DNA of 64,000 bases from Novosphingobium piscinae (GCF_014230355.1 NZ_JACLAX010000003.1:1-64000), one strand, 5' to 3'. Counted from the stretch's first letter, positions 52,083 through 63,933 are shown. The notes: generated by a model from the sequence alone, not told the origin. A program made the numbers and translations.

Positions 52083-52562
52083 GCACACGGCGCCGGGCGG
52101 CGCGGCTCCGTTCATGCTGCGCAACATCGGGACGGAGCCGGGCGTTGCCTTGCCTGTGCGCTCACGATTGTATAAGCGCGCCGCTTCGCATGCGAGAGGG
52201 GTCTCGGAAGGTTTGACCGATATTGCCGCCATCACCACGCCCGGGGTCAGCTTCGGCTTGGCCGGGCCGAGCGAGAAGCTCGACCCCGCGCACCTCCCGG
52301 TTCGCGGCGATCTGGCGCACATCCGACTCGCCGGCAAGGTTTTCGTGCCGCACTATGTCGTGCCGATGCCGCATCGTGTGAATGGCGCCGGAACCCAGGT
52401 GTTCAGCGCAGCGCGGACCGATGCCGAGGTGCTGGCCGACCTGCCCACCGGCACCCCCTTCCAGGTACTCGACCTCGCCGGCAGTTGGGCCTGGGGCCAG
52501 GTCGGCACCGACGAGGGTGGTGTGGTCGGCTATGTCCCCGCAGCGGCGCTCCACGCCGAGCC

Positions 52563-52566
<4 letters not shown>
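52072..52566 (+). CDS. Cytoplasmic-type bacterial SH3 domain protein
   Basis: This 164-residue protein starts at ATG 52072, overlapping the M17 gene by 11 nt; ATG 52114 is an alternative. The segment GDLAHIRLAGKVFVPHYVVPMP, then AEVLADLPTGTPFQVLDLAGSWAWGQVGTDEGGVVGYVP, matches the SH3 module found in front of NlpC/P60 peptidases in sphingomonads, but no peptidase domain follows. It may bind peptidoglycan or be a remnant of a larger enzyme. There is no export signal. It overlaps argC as ATGA, so it is coupled on both sides. Confidence 0.75.
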
Positions 52567-54094
<1,528 letters not shown>

Positions 54095-54197
54095 TCCGGC
54101 CGGATCGGGCCTCCGCGTCACAGGGGCAGTCAATCACAGGTTTCCCCTTGCCCGGCCCGCCCGGGCAATCGGAAAGAATGCAACAAAGGGATCACGA

Positions 54198-55607
54198 ATG
54201 ACCAAGGCTAGCGACATCCTCCAGCGCATCAAGGATGAGGAAATCCAGTGGGTTGATCTGCGCTTCACCGACCCCAAGGGCAAGTGGCAGCACCTCACCA
54301 TGGTGGCCGGGATTCTCGGCGAGGGTGAGCTTGAGGACGGCCTGATGTTCGACGGTTCGTCGATCGAGGGCTGGAAGGCCATCAACGAGTCGGACATGAT
54401 CCTCAAGCCCGACCTCGACTCGGTCTATGTCGATCCGTTCTCGGCCACGCCGATGCTGATCATCAACTGCGACATCGTCGAGCCGTCGACCGGTGACCTC
54501 TATGCCCGTGACCCGCGCTCGACCGCGAAGCGCGCCGAGGCCTATGTCAAGGCGACCGGGATCGGCGACACCGTCTACGTTGGCCCCGAAGCCGAATTCT
54601 TCGTGTTCGACGACGTCCGCTTCTACGACGGCTACAACGGCAACGGCTTCTCGATCGACGACATCGAGCTGCCGACCAACTCGAACAAGGAATACGAGGG
54701 CGGCAACCTCGCCCACCGTCCGCGCGCCAAGGGCGGCTACTTCCCGGTTGCCCCGGTCGACAGCCTCGTCGACATCCGTGGCGAGATGGTCTCGACCATG
54801 ATCGAGATGGGCCTGCCCTGCGACAAGCACCACCATGAAGTCGCCTCGGCGCAGCACGAGCTGGGCCTGACCTTCGGCACCCTGGTGCAGACCGCCGACC
54901 GCATGCAGGTCTACAAGTACGTCGTGCATCAGGTCGCCCAGGCCTATGGCAAGACCGCCACGTTCATGCCGAAGCCGATCATGAAGGACAACGGCTCGGG
55001 CATGCACACCCACATCTCGATCTGGAAGGAAGGCAACCCGCTGTTCGCCGGCAACGGCTACGCTGGCCTGTCGGACATGTGCCTGTACTTCATCGGCGGC
55101 GTCATCAAGCACGCCAAGGCGCTGAACGCCTTCACCAACCCGACCACCAACAGCTACAAGCGCCTGGTGCCGGGCTATGAAGCCCCGGTGCTGCTCGCCT
55201 ATTCGGCCCGCAACCGTTCGGCCTCGTGCCGCATCCCCTATGGCGCCGGCGCCAAGGCGAAGCGCGTGGAGTTCCGCTTCCCCGACGCGATGGCCAACCC
55301 CTATCTCGCCTATTCGGCGCTGCTGATGGCCGGCCTCGACGGGATCAAGAACAAGATCCACCCGGGCGAAGCCATGGACAAGAACCTCTACGATCTGCCC
55401 CCGGCCGAACTGGCCGAAGTGCCGACCGTCTGCGGTTCGCTGCGCGAGGCGCTGGAATCGCTCGAGGCCGATCACGACTTCCTGTTGGAAGGCGGCGTGT
55501 TCACCAAGGACCAGATCGAAGCCTACATCGAACTGAAGTGGCCGGAAGTGCTCCGCTGGGAGACCACCCCGTCGGCCGTCGAGTTCGACATGTACTACTC
55601 GGCCTGA
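54198..55607 (+). CDS. glnA: Type I glutamine synthetase
   Basis: This 469-residue protein starts at ATG 54198 with AAAGGG upstream. It shows the N-terminal beta-grasp with [11 protein letters not shown] and [10 protein letters not shown] (the GS signature), then [34 protein letters not shown], the ATP-site [26 protein letters not shown] and RIP. The adenylylation tyrosine is Y398 in [10 protein letters not shown], so it is a GSI-beta enzyme under GlnE control. It converts glutamate and ammonia to glutamine. It is followed directly by a strong terminator. Confidence 0.97.
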   Translation: MTKASDILQRIKDEEIQWVDLRFTDPKGKWQHLTMVAGILGEGELEDGLMFDGSSIEGWKAINESDMILKPDLDSVYVDPFSATPMLIINCDIVEPSTGDLYARDPRSTAKRAEAYVKATGIGDTVYVGPEAEFFVFDDVRFYDGYNGNGFSIDDIELPTNSNKEYEGGNLAHRPRAKGGYFPVAPVDSLVDIRGEMVSTMIEMGLPCDKHHHEVASAQHELGLTFGTLVQTADRMQVYKYVVHQVAQAYGKTATFMPKPIMKDNGSGMHTHISIWKEGNPLFAGNGYAGLSDMCLYFIGGVIKHAKALNAFTNPTTNSYKRLVPGYEAPVLLAYSARNRSASCRIPYGAGAKAKRVEFRFPDAMANPYLAYSALLMAGLDGIKNKIHPGEAMDKNLYDLPPAELAEVPTVCGSLREALESLEADHDFLLEGGVFTKDQIEAYIELKWPEVLRWETTPSAVEFDMYYSA

Positions 55608-55630
55608 TCGCTTCGGATCTGGGAAACAGG

Positions 55631-55661
55631 AAAGGCGCTCCGGGCAACCGGGGCGCCTTTT
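55631..55661 (+). terminator. Rho-independent terminator after glnA
   Basis: A 13-bp stem with one G-T pair (AAAGGCGCTCCGG at 55631-55643 with its complement 55648-55660) and a GCAA loop ends in TTTT, 23 bp past the stop. Confidence 0.92.
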
Positions 55662-55897
55662 GCTTTGCTCAGTCTGGATACCGGCCGCGGAAGGAGACGG
55701 TCCGCGCCCTGGAATCGGCGGTGCGCGGCGGGTCGCCGAGATAAAGACCTGATGGCCGCTGGATGGCCCTTGAACGGACTTAGGGACGCTTGAAATCGGC
55801 CCTTGCCCTACCAACTCAGGCGCGCGGCCAGTCCTGCGGGAGCCTGGTCGCCAGGATATCGGGTCGCCTCTCCTTAACCAGTTCACAGGACAGCCCC
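55662..55897. other. Gap between glnA terminator and the outer-membrane-like gene
   Basis: This 236-bp region should hold the promoter of the next gene. TTGAAATCGG at 55791 and other AT-rich words occur but no pair of boxes stands out. Confidence 0.35.
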
Positions 55898-56650
55898 ATG
55901 CGTTCAGACATCCGGTTCATCATCGGGCAGTTTGCGGCGTTCATCCTTCTGATCGTGGCCAGCCCGGTGATGGCACAGCAAACGATCATCAACGCGCCGA
56001 GCGTTGACCAGACCAAGCAGGGCCGGTTCTTCTTCCTGCACGAAAGCCAGCTGCGATCGTGGGATGACAACAGCTACTGGCTGACCACCAATTTCCTGAC
56101 CTATGGCGTGACCGACCGGTTCGAGTTGGCCTTGACCACTTACAACATCGGCTCCCCGACCAAGCCCAACCAGGCCATTGCGCCCGGATGGAAAACCGCA
56201 CAGCCAGTGTGGTCGCGACGTCTGCCGGAGTGGGAGATCAAGCTGGGTGCAGGCCAGATGATGCCGATCAACCTGCAGGGCCAGGGGGTCGGGCTCTGGA
56301 GCTTCGGCCAGGTCAGCTTTCGGCTCCCGCCCACCGGGACCCGGCTCACGGGGGGCGTGTCGCACGGACCGAACCAGCTGTTCGGCCGCGACACCACGCA
56401 TTTTGTCGGCAGCATCGAACAACCCCTTGACGGCCTTGGCGCCCGGATCGGTGGAGCGTTGGGCGATGTGGTGGGCGACATGGCCATCGTCGGGGAATGG
56501 TTCGCCGGCAAGCACGAGTTCGGGGATTTCGTTCCGGGGCTCAACTGGCACAACGATGACGGCTGGGTGGTCATCATGGGCTACAAGTTCAGCAACAAGC
56601 CCGGGCGGAAGGATGATGGCATCATCTTCGAGATCGGGAAGACCTTCTGA
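55898..56650 (+). CDS. Exported beta-strand protein, putative outer-membrane barrel
   Basis: This 250-residue protein starts at ATG 55898 with AGGA 8 nt upstream. The signal peptide is MRSDIRFIIGQFAAFILLIV to about residue 27 (VMA-QQ). The mature part is rich in alternating patterns (WLTTNFLTYGVTDRFELALTTYNIG, FGQVSFRLPPTGTRLTGGVSHG, VVIMGYKFSN) and ends IIFEIGKTF, an aromatic C-terminus as in outer-membrane barrels. No family was recognised. It is followed 133 bp later by a CHAP protein on the same strand. Codon usage is slightly less GC-rich than neighbours. Confidence 0.7.
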   Translation: MRSDIRFIIGQFAAFILLIVASPVMAQQTIINAPSVDQTKQGRFFFLHESQLRSWDDNSYWLTTNFLTYGVTDRFELALTTYNIGSPTKPNQAIAPGWKTAQPVWSRRLPEWEIKLGAGQMMPINLQGQGVGLWSFGQVSFRLPPTGTRLTGGVSHGPNQLFGRDTTHFVGSIEQPLDGLGARIGGALGDVVGDMAIVGEWFAGKHEFGDFVPGLNWHNDDGWVVIMGYKFSNKPGRKDDGIIFEIGKTF

Positions 56651-56783
56651 CCCGACCACAGGAGGTGGGGTCGGCAGACTTGTCCACACCCCAGAAGGAC
56701 TCGGGACCAACCGTTTGCCGCGCCCGACGAACCGTCGCCGCGGCGGTTCCCGAATCCCTTCGCATCCGCAACAAGACCGATTC

Positions 56784-57284
56784 ATGACGGGACGGTTTCT
56801 TGGTGCGGCCTGCGCGGCCCTGGTCTTGCTCGGCACGCCGGTGCAGGCACAGGCGCGGATTCAGTGCGTGACTTTCGCCCGCGCCCATTCGCTGGTCCAG
56901 CTGGCGGGCAACGCCCGTGACTGGTGGGCCCGCGCGCTTGGCCTGTACCAGCGCGGCCAGGCGCCGCAGCCCGGCTCGGTGCTGGCCTTCCGCGCCACCG
57001 GCAGCATGCCGATGGGTCACGTTGCCGTCGTCAGCAAGGTGATTGACGCCCGCCACGTGCTGCTCGACCACGCCAACTGGTCGCGTCCTGGCATGGTTGA
57101 GCGCGGCGTCATGGCGGTCGATGTCTCCGCGGCTGGCGACTGGAGCGCGGTGCGCGTCTGGCATTCGCCCTCGCGCACGCTCGGGCTGCGTGTGAGCCCG
57201 GCCTTCGGGTTCATCTACCCTGCCGCCGAAGCCGCGATGGCTACCGCGCGCACGGCCGGAGCCGCGCTCGGCCTCAAGCGCTAG
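56784..57284 (+). CDS. Secreted CHAP-domain peptidoglycan amidase
   Basis: This 166-residue protein starts at ATG 56784 with a signal peptide (MTGRFLGAACAALVLLGTPVQAQA, cleavage after about 24). The CHAP domain shows the catalytic cysteine in RIQCVTFARAHS (residue 28) and the histidine in MGHVAVVSKV, with DHANW for the third polar position. CHAP enzymes cut peptidoglycan amide or cross-bridge bonds, or glutathionylspermidine. It is compact, with only a short Ala-rich tail. It converges with the GGDEF-EAL gene at 19 bp. Confidence 0.86.
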   Translation: MTGRFLGAACAALVLLGTPVQAQARIQCVTFARAHSLVQLAGNARDWWARALGLYQRGQAPQPGSVLAFRATGSMPMGHVAVVSKVIDARHVLLDHANWSRPGMVERGVMAVDVSAAGDWSAVRVWHSPSRTLGLRVSPAFGFIYPAAEAAMATARTAGAALGLKR

Positions 57285-57303
57285 GTTGCGGCTTGGCCAG
57301 CGG

Positions 57304-59589
57304 TCACACGGCCAGCCGGTAGGTCTGGACCCGGTCGGTCGCGAGCAGGCTGACCACCTGCTCGGGCGTCAGCGCCCGCCAATAGAGGAAACCCTGAACG
57401 TACTGGCAGCCGGCGGCATGGACCAGCTGCTGCTGAAGCAGCGTCTCGACCCCCTCGGCCACCACTTTCATCCGCAGCGTCCGGCCCAGCGCCACGATGG
57501 CGCGCAGGATCGACTGGGCATCGACATCGCTTTCGATCCCCTGGACGAAGCTGCGGTCGACCTTGATGCGGTCGAACTGGAAGGTGCGCAGGTAGGCGAG
57601 CGACGAATAGCCGGTCCCGAAATCGTCGAGCGCGATGCGGAAACCCATGTCCTGAAGCTCGCCGAGCAGGCCCAGCACCCGGTCGGACCGGTCGAGCAGG
57701 ACGCCCTCGGTGATCTCGAAGGTGAACCGGCTGGGATCGACGCGTTCCTCGGCCAGCAGGCGCCGCAACGTGGCGATGAAGTCGCGTGCGACGATTTGCA
57801 GCGGCGAGAGGTTGATCGAGATCTCGGCCGTGCCGAAATCGTGGCTGTCGGCAAACACCCGGCGCAGGACCCAGTCGCCCAGTTCGGGCATCAGCCCGGC
57901 CTGTTCGGCCAGCGGCACGAAGGTCCCCGGACTGATTTCGCCGCGCTCGGGGTGGGTCCAGCGGACCAGGGCCTCGAAGCTGGCGATCGAGCCGTCGGCG
58001 AGGTTGACGATCGGCTGGTAGGCCATGGCGAGATGGTTGCAGGCAATCGCCCGGCGCAGCTCGGCTTCCATGTCGCGGCGCCAGCGGATCGTGGCGTCCA
58101 TCTCGGCAGTGAAACGGCGATAGCGCGCGCGGCCCTTGGCCTTGGCCTCGAACAGCGCGATGTCGGCGTTGCGCAGCACGGTCTTGGCGTCGGGTGCCTG
58201 TTCGGGCGCCCACGACAGCCCGCACGAGGCGGTGACATTGACGGTCTGGCCGAACACGCGGAACGGCTCGGTGAACAGCTGCATCAGCGCGCGGCCAAGC
58301 TCGTCGGCGGTAGCCCGCCCGTCGCCCATGCGGACGACCACGAATTCGTCGCTGGCCAGCCGGCCGAGCACGTCGCCCGGGCGCAGGGTCTGGCGCAGGC
58401 GATCGACCACCTGGACCAGAATGTCGTCGCCGACGTGATGGCCGACGGTTTCGTTGATCGCCTTGAAGCGGTCGAGGTCGAAGAAGGCCAGCACCACCTG
58501 CTCACCATCGTCGCGGCGCTGGGCGAGCATGGAGGTGAGCCGCTGCATGACGTGGGTGCGGTTGGGCAGGCCGAGCAACGGATCGTGCAAGGCGTTGTGC
58601 TGGGCCCGCGCTTCGCTGGCGGCAAGCTCGCGCGAGACATGGATGGCCTCGCGGATGGCCAGCAGGCCGATTGCCAGGACCAGGCAATAGAACACCAGAT
58701 AGCCGGCCAGCAGCGGGGTCGTGCGGGCCAGCAGCAGCGGACCGACGACGTGCGGTCGCCAGGTCAGCCAGGCCAGCTCGCGATGGGTGCTGTCGACCAG
58801 TGCCAGGCCATTGCGGGTCCGTCCGGACGGAGGGGCGGCGTCGAGCCGCAGGTCCTGGAGCAAGGTCGCCTCGCCGATCCGGGCGAGCAGCGCCGGATCA
58901 AGCTTGCGGATGGTCACCAGCAGGTTGGGCGCCTGTCGCAGCAGACGGTAATCATGGTCGGGGAGCAGCGCGATCACGGTCATCAGCGCCGGGTGGCCGT
59001 CGTGCTGGACGATGCGACCCTGCCAGCGGCGCAGCGGGCGGCCGTCGCCACCGAAGGCCCAGCGCAGCGCGCCGCTCTGGCGGTAGGTCCGCACCGGGCC
59101 GCTCAGCCCGGCGGGAGTATCGAGCAGAGGCACAACACGGCGAACCTCGGCGGCGAGCGCCTGGTAATGCGCGGCTGGTGCCGGGCGCCGCTGTGCCCAG
59201 GCGCGCAGGAGACGGCCGTCCGGGTCGACCAGATACATGGCGCTGGCATCGACGGTGTCGCCCAGAAACCCGCCGAGATTGGCATCGGCCCAGGCCGCGT
59301 CGATCGCCGGGCCCTGTCCGACCTTGCGCAGGCCCTCATCCCCGCTCAGCTGGATCGCCTGGGTTTCGAGCAGCCCGCGCAGGGTGACGTCGAGGTGGTT
59401 CTCGAGCAGCTGGCGTTCGCTGTCGCGAATGGCCTCGTCGGCGGTGCGGGTGGCATGTAGGAAGGCGCCGACCAGGGCCGCGGTGAACGTGGCCAGCGCA
59501 ACGACGATGACCAGCACGGCGCGCCGCATGCCGACCTCCGCCCGCACCAGGCCGCGGAATTTCTGCGCTAACCGATCGACGATGAACAT
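57304..59589 (-). CDS. Membrane GGDEF-EAL protein with degenerate cyclase, probable c-di-GMP phosphodiesterase
   Basis: This 761-residue protein starts at ATG 59589. It has a membrane helix at about 22-44, a periplasmic sensor domain of about 240 residues (CHASE4-like: TVRGL-type TLRGLLETQAIQLS...YLVDPDGRLLRAW), a second helix at about 286-310, then the GGDEF domain (about 330-500) and the EAL domain (about 515-755). The cyclase signature reads ASDEF at 412-416, so cyclase activity is doubtful. The EAL motif at 539-541 (FEALVRW), with LDDFGTGYSSL, FQFDRIKVD and AEGVET, is intact. It likely degrades cyclic di-GMP in response to an envelope signal. Confidence 0.9.
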   Translation of the reverse strand: MFIVDRLAQKFRGLVRAEVGMRRAVLVIVVALATFTAALVGAFLHATRTADEAIRDSERQLLENHLDVTLRGLLETQAIQLSGDEGLRKVGQGPAIDAAWADANLGGFLGDTVDASAMYLVDPDGRLLRAWAQRRPAPAAHYQALAAEVRRVVPLLDTPAGLSGPVRTYRQSGALRWAFGGDGRPLRRWQGRIVQHDGHPALMTVIALLPDHDYRLLRQAPNLLVTIRKLDPALLARIGEATLLQDLRLDAAPPSGRTRNGLALVDSTHRELAWLTWRPHVVGPLLLARTTPLLAGYLVFYCLVLAIGLLAIREAIHVSRELAASEARAQHNALHDPLLGLPNRTHVMQRLTSMLAQRRDDGEQVVLAFFDLDRFKAINETVGHHVGDDILVQVVDRLRQTLRPGDVLGRLASDEFVVVRMGDGRATADELGRALMQLFTEPFRVFGQTVNVTASCGLSWAPEQAPDAKTVLRNADIALFEAKAKGRARYRRFTAEMDATIRWRRDMEAELRRAIACNHLAMAYQPIVNLADGSIASFEALVRWTHPERGEISPGTFVPLAEQAGLMPELGDWVLRRVFADSHDFGTAEISINLSPLQIVARDFIATLRRLLAEERVDPSRFTFEITEGVLLDRSDRVLGLLGELQDMGFRIALDDFGTGYSSLAYLRTFQFDRIKVDRSFVQGIESDVDAQSILRAIVALGRTLRMKVVAEGVETLLQQQLVHAAGCQYVQGFLYWRALTPEQVVSLLATDRVQTYRLAV

Positions 59590-59730
59590 GCCCCGCCTAT
59601 GGCCGGGCCCGGCCCAAGATCTGGTTAACCACGTGCTTACAAATCAGCGCAGAATCCCGGATGGCGGTGGGAGCCTTTGGCTAGGACCCGCACTCCGGAC
59701 CTGTGGATTCCGATGGCCCTGCCGCGTGGC

Positions 59731-62700
59731 TCAATAGTCCTTGGAGACCTTGGCATCGACGCCCTGCCGGCCCAGGCTGGAGACGCTGGCCAGGAGCGAG
59801 AGCCAGCGGGTCACACGGAACTCCAGCTGGGTCGCGTTGTAGCCGCGCCCGTCGGTGACGATCTCGGCGTAGAAGCGCCGGCCGAGGTTCTTGCCGACCG
59901 CCACCGAAGTGCCGCGCCCGGTGGCCGTATCGGCCCCCATGATGCGCAACCGGTCAAGCCCGATCGCCGTGCGCAGCGAATTGATCGGGTCGAGCCCACC
60001 CCCGCCGCGCAGCGAGGCCAGCGCAGCGCCAATCTGCACCGCCTCGGGCGTCGACAGCTGGGTGATCGAGCTGCCGAACAGCAAGCGCGAAAGCAGTTCC
60101 TCCTCGGGCAGCGAGGGTACCGAGCTGAAGCGGATCTCGGGCTTCGCCGCCGTGCCTTGCACCGCCACGGTCGCGGTCAGATTGGTTACCTCGGCGGTCG
60201 CCGCGATGTCGAGCCGCGGATCGGGCGGGCTGTTGCCATCGAAGCGGATCACCCCCTTGGTCAGCTCGAAGCGCTTTCCGGCAAAGTCGTAACCGCCGCG
60301 CACGAGCAGCGCCTCACCGAAGATCGCCGGAGCCAGCGTCGTGCCGCGCAAGCGGATGGTGGCGCCCCACTCGCTGTCGAGGCCGAGCCCGCGCACGTCG
60401 ATCCGGCCGTCCCCGCGGGCATCGATCAGATAGCGCCATGGCGCGGCGGGTGCACGCGTCGGGGCCACGTCGGCGCGCGGGTTGATCTCGCGGGTCCTGA
60501 CCTGGGGCAGTTCGGCCGCGACCGAGGTGCGCCCCAGGTTCCAGCGCGCCGCAGCGATGGTGACGCGCCCGGCGATGGTCCCGCCCACCCCGTTTGACAC
60601 GATCCGCAACGGACCGGTGACGGTTGCGGCCATGTCGTCGCGCGCGATCAGTTCGGCATCGCGCGCAGCCAGCTTCAGATCCAGCGCCGGGCCGTGGCCA
60701 ACCCCGAGACCGGACAGGTCGACCATGCCGCTCCCGCTCAACCGCCCGCCGTTCCGGGTTGCTCCGGTGAAGGTGGCAAGCTGCAGGCGCGACCCGGCGA
60801 AGGTGCCCCGCGCGGTCACGTTGCGCACATCGGTACCGGTGAGCGCCGACTGGAGCCGCAGGCCGCTGCTGGCGAGCGAGCCGTTGATCACCGGATCGCG
60901 CAGGCTGCCGGTCACGTCGGCCGCGACATCGAGCGGACCATTGAGGTCGAAGGTCTCGAGCGCGGCGAGCCGCCACAGGGCATCGGCGGGGCCGGAATAG
61001 CGCAACTGGCCGAACAGGGTGCCGGCATTGAGCCGCTCGGCCAGGCTGCCCTCACCCGGGAGCCGGTCGATCCGGCCCTGTAGCCGCCCGCGCACGGCCC
61101 CGGCCTCGCGCACCACGGCACGGGTCTCCAGGCTGGTCTCGGCCAGCCGCGCGACCAGCGAGAGGTCGATCGGGCGCGAGGTCAGGACCAGTCCCGAGCG
61201 GGTCAATCCGCGCACCTCGAGCCGCGCCTCGGCAGTGGGCGCACCGCCAAGGTTGCGGCGCCAGGCGACCGTGCCCGAGGCCTTGCCGCCCAGCCCGAGA
61301 TCGGCCGCGACGATGTCGATCAGCGCCAACGGCATGTCGGCCATGGCCAGGTCGAGCCGGGTCTCCTCGCCCAGCCGTCCCGAGGCGATCAGGCGGCCGC
61401 CGGCGAAGTCGATCTGGCTGGGGGCCAGTTCCCAACCATCGGTCGTGCGGGTCAGCACTGCCCGCCGCGGCATGGCGAGGCTTTGCCCGGCATAGTCGCC
61501 TTGCGCGAGCAGCCGGTACTGGTCGGGGCTGACGTCGGCGACAAGTTGCAGCTCGAAACGCCCGCCGCGTCGTCCCGACAGCGCGGCGTTGATCTGGCCG
61601 ACGCCGTCCTTCAGCGCGGCATTGGCGGCAAGCCGGCCGATGAACAGGCTGCCCTGCTGCAGACCCTCGGCGAACACCGTGCCGCTCAGCGTGGAATGGC
61701 CATTGACCAGGGTGCCGGCGGCGCTGATCCGCGCCAGCGCAATGCCAATCGGCGTGGTGCCGCCGAAACGGGCGTTCTCGGCGGTGAGAGCCAGATTGAA
61801 CCCCTGGCCGCCGTCACGGGGCGCCAGCCGCAATGTCCCGTCGAGACCGCCCCCGGCCAGGTCGAGCGCGCCGGTCACTCCGTCGGCGCCGAGTGTCATG
61901 GCGCCGGTCATCGCGGTCTGCCACACCGAAAACTGCTCAACCGCCACCCGCGTCGGCCCGCCCGGCGGGGAGAACAGGCCGAGCCGGCCCGCGAACGGCC
62001 CCAGCGCCGATTGTCCGGCGGTCTCTATGCGGAAGCCCTCGGCGATCGGGGCCAGCGCCACGCGCACGTCGCGCAAGCCAGCGGCCGGGAGCGGGTTGGC
62101 CAGCACCAGGACCGCGTGGGGGCCGTCCTTCTCCACTGCCGCCTCGAGCGTGAAGCGGCCATAGTCGCGGTGGCGCCCGGTGCCGGCCAGGGTGGTGACT
62201 CCGCCCGGCCGGTTGCGGCCGTTGAGCTGGACCGCCAGCTTGCTGCCATCGATGGTGAAGCGTTGGAGCAACAGCGGCTGCGCCCCGCCGATCCGCACCC
62301 CGCCGGCAAAGCGGATGCCGGTCCCGGCAAGCGTGGTGAGCGTGGCATTGCGCACCTGGGTCATTCGCCCGCGCACCCCGGCATCGACCAGCCACGGCTG
62401 CCGCCCGAAGCGGGCGTCGAGCCGCAGGTCGGCATTGGCGAGGCCGAGGTTCGCCAGGGCAACATCGCGCGCCGCGATCGGACCGGTCAGGCGATAGTCC
62501 CCGCGCCGGGTGTCTCCGTTGAGCTGAAGCGAGGCGCCCAGACCCGGCGCGCCGACGACAAGGTCTGTCGCCGAGAGCCGGGTACCGTCGAGCACGATGG
62601 TTCCGCGCGCGCGCCCGGTGGCCAGCCGCGGATCGACCAGCGCATTGCCCGTGACGATCCGCCCGGTGGTGAGATCCACGGGCAGGGTCCAGCGATTGTC

Positions 62701-63933
62701 GATGCGGGTCAGGCGCCCCTGTTGGACGATCCGGTCGGCCGAAAGCCCGCTCCATGCGATCCGCGTCGCAGTCAGGCGGTGCTGAACCACCAGATCGCGC
62801 AGTTCACCGTCAAGCGTCGCCTCGAGCCGGGCCGCCTCGATCCGGCTGCCGGGCCCCAGCAGCCCGGGATCGCGCGTGCGTGCGACGAGCTTGACCTGCC
62901 GCAGCGCGTTGCGGGCGAGATCCGCCGTACCGCGCAGGGTGACATCCACCCCGCGGCCCTGCGCGGCCAGATCGCCGGCCAGCACCGAATCGACCAGCGT
63001 GCCGGCACCGCGCAGCTGCACCGTATCTCCCGTCACCCGGGACAGTGCTGCAGGGACCCAGGCTCCAGGATGGAGCGACCCCGAAAAACTGTAGCGCCCC
63101 GCCCGATTGACCAGCGCGAGATCGGCCAGCGCCTTGTCGCCCTGCTTCGCCAGTGCCCGGCCCTGCCAGGCGGTGTAGCGGCCTGCACCGTGAACCTGCA
63201 GGGTCATGCCGTCGCGCGCGCCGACCAGCGCGGCCAGCACGCCGCCGCGCGGCGCGTTGTAGTCCAGCCGGGCCACGAAACGGTCGGCCTTGGGCTCGCT
63301 GTCGAGATAGGCGTGGAGCCGGTCCGAACCGCCCAGCTGCGCATCCGTCAGCAGGTAGGCGCGGCCTTGGCGGATGGTCGTCCGGGCGACCAGGTCGATC
63401 CGCCGCGGCGTGCCCATCACCCCCCGGCCCAGGGTCAGCCGGTCCAGCTCGAACCGATCGATACGGATATCGAAATCGGGCAGGATCGGTGCATCGGGAT
63501 CGCCCGGGTTGAGCCGCGGGGCGCGGTGCAGCAGCCCACGGCGCAGGATCAGCTTGCGCACGTCCAGCCCGGCGCTGAACCAGCGCAGCGGGCGCCAGTC
63601 GAGCTCGATCTCGGGCACCTCGAGGAACAGGCCCTGCGGATCGGAGAAGCGCACGTCGCGCAGCGTTGCCGCACCCGTCAGCGTTCCGTCGATCCGCCCG
63701 ACCTCAACCCGCATGCCGGAGGCCGGGGCATAGCGCGCGATGCGATCGACCACGAAGCGGTGCCCGATCGGGCTTTCCAGCACGACCAGCCCGATCGCCA
63801 CCAGCCCGACCAGCGCCAGCAGCACCGCCAGCAGCCCGCTTTGCCAGCCGCGCCGCCGCCCGACAGGGTCCGGCGCGACGGGCAGCGGAGGAGGTGCCGC
63901 AAAGGCGGCGGCAGGTGGTTCGGCCCCGTCCAT
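59731..63933 (-). CDS. tamB: TamB-family translocation and assembly module protein
   Basis: This 1400-residue protein starts at ATG 63933, overlapping the upstream TamA-like stop (TGATG). The N-terminal cytoplasmic stub is Pro/Ala-rich, followed by one membrane anchor at about 32-52 (SGLLAVLLALVGLVAIGLVV). The rest is a long beta-helix-like repeat region with the AsmA-like start VVDRIARYAPASGMRVEVGRIDG. The C-terminal DUF490/TamB domain includes NPRADVAP, VRGGYDFAGKRFELTKGVIRFDG, ATAEVTNLTATVAVQGTAAKPEIRFSSVPSLPEEELLSRLLFG. TamB bridges inner and outer membranes and helps export autotransporters or move phospholipids. Its partner TamA is next. Confidence 0.94.
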   Translation of the reverse strand: MDGAEPPAAAFAAPPPLPVAPDPVGRRRGWQSGLLAVLLALVGLVAIGLVVLESPIGHRFVVDRIARYAPASGMRVEVGRIDGTLTGAATLRDVRFSDPQGLFLEVPEIELDWRPLRWFSAGLDVRKLILRRGLLHRAPRLNPGDPDAPILPDFDIRIDRFELDRLTLGRGVMGTPRRIDLVARTTIRQGRAYLLTDAQLGGSDRLHAYLDSEPKADRFVARLDYNAPRGGVLAALVGARDGMTLQVHGAGRYTAWQGRALAKQGDKALADLALVNRAGRYSFSGSLHPGAWVPAALSRVTGDTVQLRGAGTLVDSVLAGDLAAQGRGVDVTLRGTADLARNALRQVKLVARTRDPGLLGPGSRIEAARLEATLDGELRDLVVQHRLTATRIAWSGLSADRIVQQGRLTRIDNRWTLPVDLTTGRIVTGNALVDPRLATGRARGTIVLDGTRLSATDLVVGAPGLGASLQLNGDTRRGDYRLTGPIAARDVALANLGLANADLRLDARFGRQPWLVDAGVRGRMTQVRNATLTTLAGTGIRFAGGVRIGGAQPLLLQRFTIDGSKLAVQLNGRNRPGGVTTLAGTGRHRDYGRFTLEAAVEKDGPHAVLVLANPLPAAGLRDVRVALAPIAEGFRIETAGQSALGPFAGRLGLFSPPGGPTRVAVEQFSVWQTAMTGAMTLGADGVTGALDLAGGGLDGTLRLAPRDGGQGFNLALTAENARFGGTTPIGIALARISAAGTLVNGHSTLSGTVFAEGLQQGSLFIGRLAANAALKDGVGQINAALSGRRGGRFELQLVADVSPDQYRLLAQGDYAGQSLAMPRRAVLTRTTDGWELAPSQIDFAGGRLIASGRLGEETRLDLAMADMPLALIDIVAADLGLGGKASGTVAWRRNLGGAPTAEARLEVRGLTRSGLVLTSRPIDLSLVARLAETSLETRAVVREAGAVRGRLQGRIDRLPGEGSLAERLNAGTLFGQLRYSGPADALWRLAALETFDLNGPLDVAADVTGSLRDPVINGSLASSGLRLQSALTGTDVRNVTARGTFAGSRLQLATFTGATRNGGRLSGSGMVDLSGLGVGHGPALDLKLAARDAELIARDDMAATVTGPLRIVSNGVGGTIAGRVTIAAARWNLGRTSVAAELPQVRTREINPRADVAPTRAPAAPWRYLIDARGDGRIDVRGLGLDSEWGATIRLRGTTLAPAIFGEALLVRGGYDFAGKRFELTKGVIRFDGNSPPDPRLDIAATAEVTNLTATVAVQGTAAKPEIRFSSVPSLPEEELLSRLLFGSSITQLSTPEAVQIGAALASLRGGGGLDPINSLRTAIGLDRLRIMGADTATGRGTSVAVGKNLGRRFYAEIVTDGRGYNATQLEFRVTRWLSLLASVSSLGRQGVDAKVSKDY

